64,000 nucleotides of DNA from Flaviflexus massiliensis (lineage in GTDB: Bacteria > Actinomycetota > Actinomycetes > Actinomycetales > Actinomycetaceae). Both the position numbers and the translations under genes were made by a program. Positions 59,573 to 64,000 of the stretch are shown here, piece by piece (position 1 is the first letter of the stretch; every line of letters starts with the position of its first letter). The notes below the pieces were generated by a model. That model saw nothing but the letters and a program-made list of their open reading frames with translations. It did not search any database and was not told the DNA's origin. The stretch is taken from the NCBI RefSeq assembly GCF_001375495.1, contig NZ_LN831058.1:826768-890767 (forward strand). The letters are read 5' to 3'.

Positions 59573-60753
59573 TGAATTCCAAGCCGGCAAGAAGAGCCCG
59601 TCGAGTCACTCTTGCCACCCGTATTTGGGAACCGGAGCCTGCAGCAGCTGCTTTCAGGCTCCGCTCCCTTGCTGGACAAATGCGTCACCTCGGAGCCCGT
59701 GTTCAGGTCCATACCTCAACACCCCCTCCCAAACTGGTGGATGAGGCCAAGCGTGCCGACCAGAAAGCTAATTTCAAGGTTCGCCGCCACCGTGTGCTCC
59801 GGGGTGCGGATGGCTACCTGCGTGGTTACTTCCAATACCTCAGCTTTGATGTGCCACTTTTCTTCCACTTGCTCCTGGAAAAGAGCCCAGATATTTACGT
59901 GTGTGAACCGCCGCCAACCACCGGGATCATCACCCGCATAGTCTCGACTCTGAAGAGACGTCCCTACGTTTACTATGCTGCCGACATCTGGTCCGACGCT
60001 TCTGAGAGTGCCAATGTTCCTGGCTTTGTCGTTAGCGCGCTTAGGTTCGTCGAAGGTCTGGTGCTCAAGGAAGCGGCTCTAGTCATTGCAGTCAATGACG
60101 AGGTAGCATCACGAGCCAAGAATCTAGGTGCACGCAACGTCGAAACCGTCCGTAACGGTGTCGATACGACAATCTTCCGACCGGATGGTCCAGGTTCACC
60201 TCTTCGAGGTGAGCGGTACTTTGTTTATGCTGGCACCATGTCGGAGTGGCAGGGGAGCGAGGTCTTCCTCGATGCCTTCGTGAAGATCCATCGTGAATTT
60301 CCTGATGCCAAACTAGTGTTCGTTGGCCAGGGTAATGCCGTCGATGAACTCCGACAGACGATCGATGAGCACGGTATGGACAAAGCGGTCACTATCCTCC
60401 AACCTGTTTCTCCCGAAGAAGCTGCCGCCTATCAACGGGATGCGGTAGCCGCTCTCGTCTCAATTAAGCCAGGCATAGGGTATGACATGGCTTTCCCAAC
60501 AAAGACTATGGCCAGTTGGGCATGCGGGACACCGGTGATCTATGCAGGTGCTGGACCAGCACGTGATCCATTGGAAGCGAACAAATTGGGGTGGGCAGTC
60601 GGCTACGATGCCGATGCGATTGCAACTGCCATGAAGTCAGCTCTCAGGGACCCTCAAGATTCCATGCGAATTGCTGAGTGGGCGAAGAGCGAAGTCTCAC
60701 TCCAAAGCTCCTCGGAACGTGCAGCTCAGGCTATTCTTCGGTCCGTCGAATAA
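59572..60753 (+). CDS. GT4-family glycosyltransferase
   Basis: A 393-aa GT-B enzyme with a Rossmann N-terminal lobe (RVQVHTSTPPPKLV, CEPPPTTGIITRIV) and a C-terminal lobe with YFVYAGTMSEWQGSEVFLDAF, KLVFVGQGNAVDELR and the nucleotide-sugar block SIKPGIGYDMAFPTKTMASWACGTPVI. It probably adds the diamino sugar to a growing surface glycan. ATG 59572 follows the dehydrogenase stop; GTG 59569 is also in frame. Confidence 0.88.
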   Translation: MNSKPARRARRVTLATRIWEPEPAAAAFRLRSLAGQMRHLGARVQVHTSTPPPKLVDEAKRADQKANFKVRRHRVLRGADGYLRGYFQYLSFDVPLFFHLLLEKSPDIYVCEPPPTTGIITRIVSTLKRRPYVYYAADIWSDASESANVPGFVVSALRFVEGLVLKEAALVIAVNDEVASRAKNLGARNVETVRNGVDTTIFRPDGPGSPLRGERYFVYAGTMSEWQGSEVFLDAFVKIHREFPDAKLVFVGQGNAVDELRQTIDEHGMDKAVTILQPVSPEEAAAYQRDAVAALVSIKPGIGYDMAFPTKTMASWACGTPVIYAGAGPARDPLEANKLGWAVGYDADAIATAMKSALRDPQDSMRIAEWAKSEVSLQSSSERAAQAILRSVE

Positions 60754-60997
60754 CCGCAAAAACGCGTTACCCTCTAGCTCACGAATAACCAAATTGAGGA
60801 ACAAATTGCTGTCCGCAGGTGTGCAGAGCGGTTGCCCTTAAGTCCAAGTGATACCCGTAATAGCTCTCCCGGTCATTCTGAAAGGTCAAGTCCCGTGTAG
60901 TGGTGTAGCGGTCTAGCTTTCGGCTCGGTATGAAGTTCGGGGTTTTGGGTTAGGCGGTTAGCTGGTGTTGGTCGCCATGATCACCTCCTGGGTGAAG
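60754..60997. other. 244-bp non-coding gap, possible remnant of another insertion sequence
   Basis: No gene seen. AAGTCCCGTGTAGTGGTGTAG (60889-60909) resembles ends of IS256-type elements from actinobacteria as I remember them; no transposase is left. It lies against the left end of the first IS3 element. Confidence 0.3.
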
Positions 60998-61014
60998 TGC
61001 CCCGGGTTTTGTTC

Positions 61015-61935
61015 CTAGGCGTTTACCCTATTTTTGATTGTTTCTTGTGTTGGGTAGTGAGCCCAATAGTCGACTTCTACCTCGTGTGGTGTCCGATATC
61101 CCAGGCTTTGGTGGAGTCGGGCTTCGTTCCACCACGTCACCCATTGAAATGTGGCGATCTCGACCTCAATAACATCAGCCCACCGGCGGGTATGGATCAA
61201 TTCATTCTTGTATGAGCCGTTGACATTTTCTGCTAGAGCGTTATCGTAGGAATCTCCCACTGTGCCGGTTGACGGAGTGATACCAGCCTCTGTCAGCTTG
61301 TCGTTATAGACAACGCTAACGTATTGGGAGCCGTGGTCAGCATGATGGACCAGACGCGTGGTTTCCTTCGCTGATGCAATGGCTTGATTCAATGCTTGTA
61401 AGGGGAGGGCTTCGGTCCGCATCGAATCCGATAGTGCCCAGCCCACGATCTTGCGGGAGAAGGCATCGGTGACAAACGCTGCATACACAAACCCTGTCAC
61501 GGTGCGAACATAGGTGATGTCAGCAACCCATAACCGATTCGGTCCACTTGCTTGAAAGTCTCGTTTGACCAGGTCAGGGCGCGTATCAACAGTCCGTGGT
61601 TTACGTGTCGTGACAGGAGGCTTGCCTTTGCTCTTGCCGCATACCCCGGCCAGGCGCATCAACCGGCCAGTTTGCTCCCGGCCGATACTGATTCCTGCAC
61701 GGCGCAGTACATGCCACATCTTGCGTACACCGTAGACCCCGTAGTTTTCTTCATGAATCTGGCAGATCATCTCCACGAGGTCAGCATCACGCAGTGCCCG
61801 GGCACTGGGGCCGCGGGATTTGGATTGGCGGTATCCCCGGGCAGTGATGAACCCGCCTTCGCGGTGCTGTTGTAACGTCTGGCAGATGAACTCAACCCCG
61901 AAATGATCACGGTATTCGTCGATGAATGAGATCAT
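61015..61935 (-). CDS. IS3-family transposase OrfB (DDE integrase core)
   Basis: A 306-aa transposase: HTH_21-like region GVYGVRKMWHVLRRAGIS, then the rve core with DDE residues in WVADITYVRTVTG, VHHADHGSQYVS and YDNALAENVNGSYKNELI. The ATG overlaps the orfA stop (AAATGA), where a -1 frameshift normally makes the OrfAB fusion. The product cuts and joins the ends of its own element. Confidence 0.93.
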   Translation of the reverse strand: MISFIDEYRDHFGVEFICQTLQQHREGGFITARGYRQSKSRGPSARALRDADLVEMICQIHEENYGVYGVRKMWHVLRRAGISIGREQTGRLMRLAGVCGKSKGKPPVTTRKPRTVDTRPDLVKRDFQASGPNRLWVADITYVRTVTGFVYAAFVTDAFSRKIVGWALSDSMRTEALPLQALNQAIASAKETTRLVHHADHGSQYVSVVYNDKLTEAGITPSTGTVGDSYDNALAENVNGSYKNELIHTRRWADVIEVEIATFQWVTWWNEARLHQSLGYRTPHEVEVDYWAHYPTQETIKNRVNA

Positions 61936-62246
61936 TTCTGACGTTTCGGGTCGAGTTCGGACGCGAAAAAAGCTGAGGCAGCTTTCAACAGTTCGTTGGT
62001 GTCACGAAGTTCTTGGTTCTCCCTGCGTAGCCGCGCATTCTCGGCGATCACGTCTTCCTCCGCACGGTGTACTCCACCGGCTTGACGAGCTTGTTGTACC
62101 CACTGGCGGGCTGTATGCCACGAAACCCCCAGCTTTGGGCCTACCAGTTTGCATGCTGCTTGGATGGATAGATTTTCTGCCAGAATACGGTCTTCTACGA
62201 GGCGAACCACACGGTCCTTCGCGTCCTGGTCAAACTTCTTCGGCAT
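61932..62246 (-). CDS. IS3-family transposase OrfA (HTH and leucine zipper)
   Basis: A 104-aa protein with a helix-turn-helix (AACKLVGPKLGVSWHTARQW) and a leucine-zipper-like coil (ENARLRRENQELRDTNELL). It binds the element's inverted repeats. It lies 28 bp inside the right inverted repeat, which therefore also overlaps its promoter region. Confidence 0.9.
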   Translation of the reverse strand: MPKKFDQDAKDRVVRLVEDRILAENLSIQAACKLVGPKLGVSWHTARQWVQQARQAGGVHRAEEDVIAENARLRRENQELRDTNELLKAASAFFASELDPKRQK

Positions 62247-62267
62247 GGTCTAGATTTTCCCATCTAC

Positions 62268-63044
62268 TCAGACGGAACAAAACCTGGGACAGTCCACAGT
62301 GCGATAGACCCGTTCGACTTTCAACGCGGCAAAAAATGACTCAGCCAGGGCATTATCCCAGCACACACCGGTGCGGCCCATGGATGAACGCATTCCAAGG
62401 TCTTTGAGGAGCGTGCGATAGCGTGCTGAGGTGTAGACACTTCCTCGGTCGGAATGGAAGATCGCACCGGGCTTGATCACTGTCGTTGCGGCAGCGTTCT
62501 TTAAGGCCTGCTCCACCAGAGATGATCGCATATGATCAGCGATCGACCAGCCCACCACTTTCTTGGAGAAGCAGTCGATGACCGTGGCGAGGTAGATGAA
62601 GCCCTGCCAGGTGCGGATATAGGTGATGTCGCCAACGAACTTGATCCCGGGACGATCGGCGGTGAAGTCACGCTCAACTAGGTCAGGGACCTCCTCAGCG
62701 CCCCGGGTATCAGGTGTGGTGGTGACTTTGTAGGGCCGGACCTGACAAGGCACTAGGCCTTCGTCTTTCATGATCTGACGGACCAGCTCAGGTGAGCACT
62801 CAATGGCTTCAGCTCTCAGATCGGCATGGATACGCCGATACCCGTAGATGCCCTCCGATTCTTCAAAGAAGAAAATGATTCGCTTTGCGAGCTGTTCGCG
62901 CCGGGCACCGGTTGCCGATTGGGGGCGGCTGCGCCAGTGATAAAACCCCGAGGTCGATACCTGGAGCCATCGGCACATTGACGTCACCGGATTCGTGTTA
63001 GCTGGGTCGTTGCGCAGGGAGTCGATGTACTCATACTTGCTCAC
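62268..63044 (-). pseudogene. IS3-family transposase OrfB, C-terminally truncated
   Basis: 258 residues with DDE motifs in VGDITYIRTWQG, FHSDRGSVYTSAR and CWDNALAESFFAALK. After ALKVERVYRTV the true sequence stops; the last residues DCPRFCSV come from the end of element A. Full-length relatives continue 35-40 residues, so it is probably inactive. GTG 63044 overlaps the orfA stop. Confidence 0.82.
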
Positions 63045-63385
63045 TACCGCTGCTCCCTCGCGAAGTAAGCGCTGGCTTTTTTCAGGAACTCTCGCTCCGC
63101 GCGTAGCTCTCGGTTCTCTCGTTCCAGCTCTTTGAGCCGGGCCCGCTCAGGCAGGGTTAGTGCTTCTTCGTCCCCGACGTTCTCTTGGCGGTACTTATAG
63201 ACCCAGCCTCGTAAAGTCTCAGGATTGACGCCGTAATCCTTGGCGACAGCCCTGACCGGTTTCGAGGAGGAGACGACCTCTCGACAAAGCTCGTCTTTGA
63301 ACTCCTGGCTGTAATGCTTGCGTGTTGCCGACATAAACTCGGATCTCTCTTTCAGTAACGCCCCCTCGATTGTAAGAGGGCCCAC
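62292..63385 (-). mobile_element. IS3-family insertion sequence B, truncated at its orfB end
   Basis: A second, different IS3-type element with intact orfA and an orfB that loses its last 35-40 residues at the junction with element A at 62291/62292. The outer (right) end lies near 63385, close to the start of the phage tail gene; its inverted repeat cannot be confirmed because the other end is gone. Confidence 0.75.
63044..63334 (-). CDS. IS3-family transposase OrfA of element B
   Basis: A 96-aa protein with helix-turn-helix (VRAVAKDYGVNPETLRGWV) and a coiled tail (RARLKELERENRELRAEREFLKKA). The start at 63334 (MSATRKHYS) follows GAAAGAGAGATCCGAGTTT; an upstream in-frame start is less likely. 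It overlaps the orfB start. It probably still makes DNA-binding protein. Confidence 0.85.
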   Translation of the reverse strand: MSATRKHYSQEFKDELCREVVSSSKPVRAVAKDYGVNPETLRGWVYKYRQENVGDEEALTLPERARLKELERENRELRAEREFLKKASAYFAREQR

Positions 63386-63400
63386 TGTCCGAAATCCCTA

Positions 63401-63994
63401 GGCCGCCCAGCCACCATCGGACTCGACAAGCTCTACTACGCGACTATCACCGAAGACCCCACCACGGGCGAGGAAACCTACGCCACCCCCACTCAGCTTG
63501 CTAAAGCCATCAGTGCTGAGCTCTCTGTGGAACTGGCAGAAGCAATTCTGTACGCCGATGACGGAGCGAGCGAGATCGTGAAGGAATTCAAGTCCGGTAC
63601 CCTCACCCTCGGCGTGGATGACCTTGGCACCGAAGCAGCCTCCGCACTCACCGGCGCACACGTCGATGCCAACGGGGTGCTGATCTCCACCTCGGAGGAC
63701 AACACAACCCCGGTCGCGATCGGCTTCCGCGCCGCACGCTCCAACGGAAAGTACCAGTACTTCTGGCTCTACCGGGTCAAGTTCGCCCTGCCCACCACGA
63801 CCCTGGCAACCAAGGCCGACTCCATTACGTTCTCCACCCCGACGGTGCAGGGCACAATCCTGCGCCGTAACAAACCAGACGCTACTGGTAAGCACCCGTG
63901 GCAGGCCGAAGTCACCGAAGGGGCTGCTGGAGTGAAGGACGAGACCATCAACGCCTGGTACCAGGCCGTCTACGAACCCGCCACCGCAGAGTAA
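63401..63994 (+). pseudogene. phi13-type phage major tail protein, 5' end lost
   Basis: About 198 residues open with ATIGLDKLYYATITEDPTTG, the start region of phi13/Lactococcus-type tail tube proteins, and continue LSVELAEAILYADDGASE, VDDLGTEAASALTGAHVD, TTPVAIGFRAARSNGKYQYFWLYRVKF and end with TINAWYQAVYEP. The family begins about 8-10 residues earlier, so the insertion element has taken the start codon. It is not the same as the tail gene of the main prophage and shows that a second phage region begins here and continues past the window. Confidence 0.82.
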
Positions 63995-64000
63995 GGAGCC

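Larger units (their letters stand above)
60998..62291 (-). mobile_element. IS3-family insertion sequence A (1294 bp)
   Basis: Terminal inverted repeats TGCCCCGGGTTTTGTTCC (60998-61015) and GGAACAAAACCTGGGACA (62274-62291) match in 16 of 18 bases, so both ends are defined. It contains orfA and orfB in the usual overlapping order. The flanks AAG (left) and GTC (right) do not form a target duplication, consistent with a deletion or recombination between insertion sequences. It ends inside the second element's orfB. Confidence 0.88.

Overview
The window comes from a high-GC Gram-positive bacterium, most likely an actinobacterium related to Actinomycetaceae. The support is GTG/TTG and apparently leaderless starts, a short Alu-less SRP RNA of the actinobacterial type, a dnaX-recR-lysC-asd neighbourhood, and DUF2804/DUF6541/DUF2304 proteins. 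No marker in the window fixes the genus. All gene functions below come from reading motifs and context; no database search was run. Layout: (1) 1-37130 is the right-hand part of a siphovirus-type prophage whose left end lies outside the window. It ends at a tyrosine integrase next to the 3' end of a tRNA-Ser(GGA) gene. It carries an early DNA-metabolism block (PD-(D/E)XK nuclease, primase-polymerase, RepA-like helicase, a candidate replication origin rich in GGGACAGG repeats), a string of tiny ATGA-coupled early genes, a packaging block (HNH, solitary prim-pol-like protein, small and large terminase, portal, MuF-like), a head block (scaffold, decoration, capsid, connectors), a tail block (terminator, tube, frameshifted chaperones, tape measure with an M23 peptidase, distal tail, fibres) and lysis genes. 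(2) Cargo in the prophage stands out by strand or by type: a minus-strand unknown protein with its own palindromic operator (2034-2729), a zinc-ribbon protein and a lipoprotein (10567-11354), and a BcgI-like restriction-modification operon with a half-size specificity subunit, an XRE regulator and a perfect 24-bp palindrome at its promoter (32824-35400). These look like anti-phage or host-benefit genes. (3) 37392-44612 holds a glyoxalase-like gene, then a tightly coupled run of MDR oxidoreductase, hotdog thioesterase, acyl-CoA synthetase and a complete NitT/TauT-type ABC importer. This looks like uptake and CoA activation of an unidentified organic acid. (4) 44859-53072 is housekeeping: SDR oxidoreductase, SRP RNA, DUF2804 protein, dnaX, recR, lysC and asd. 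(5) 53447-60753 is a cell-surface glycan locus: a polytopic DUF6541 protein, a DUF2304 membrane protein with a GT2 glycosyltransferase, an acyltransferase-aminotransferase-dehydrogenase trio like WbpD/WbpE/WbpB for a 2,3-diamino sugar, and a GT4 glycosyltransferase. (6) 60998-63385 contains two IS3-family elements. The left one is intact, with recognisable 18-bp inverted repeats, and abuts a right one whose orfB it truncates. They sit against the 5' end of a phi13-type phage major tail protein (63401-63994), which marks a second, degraded phage region. One stretch (about 11322-11580) is a poly-C, 151-bp-offset garbled duplication and is probably an assembly error.
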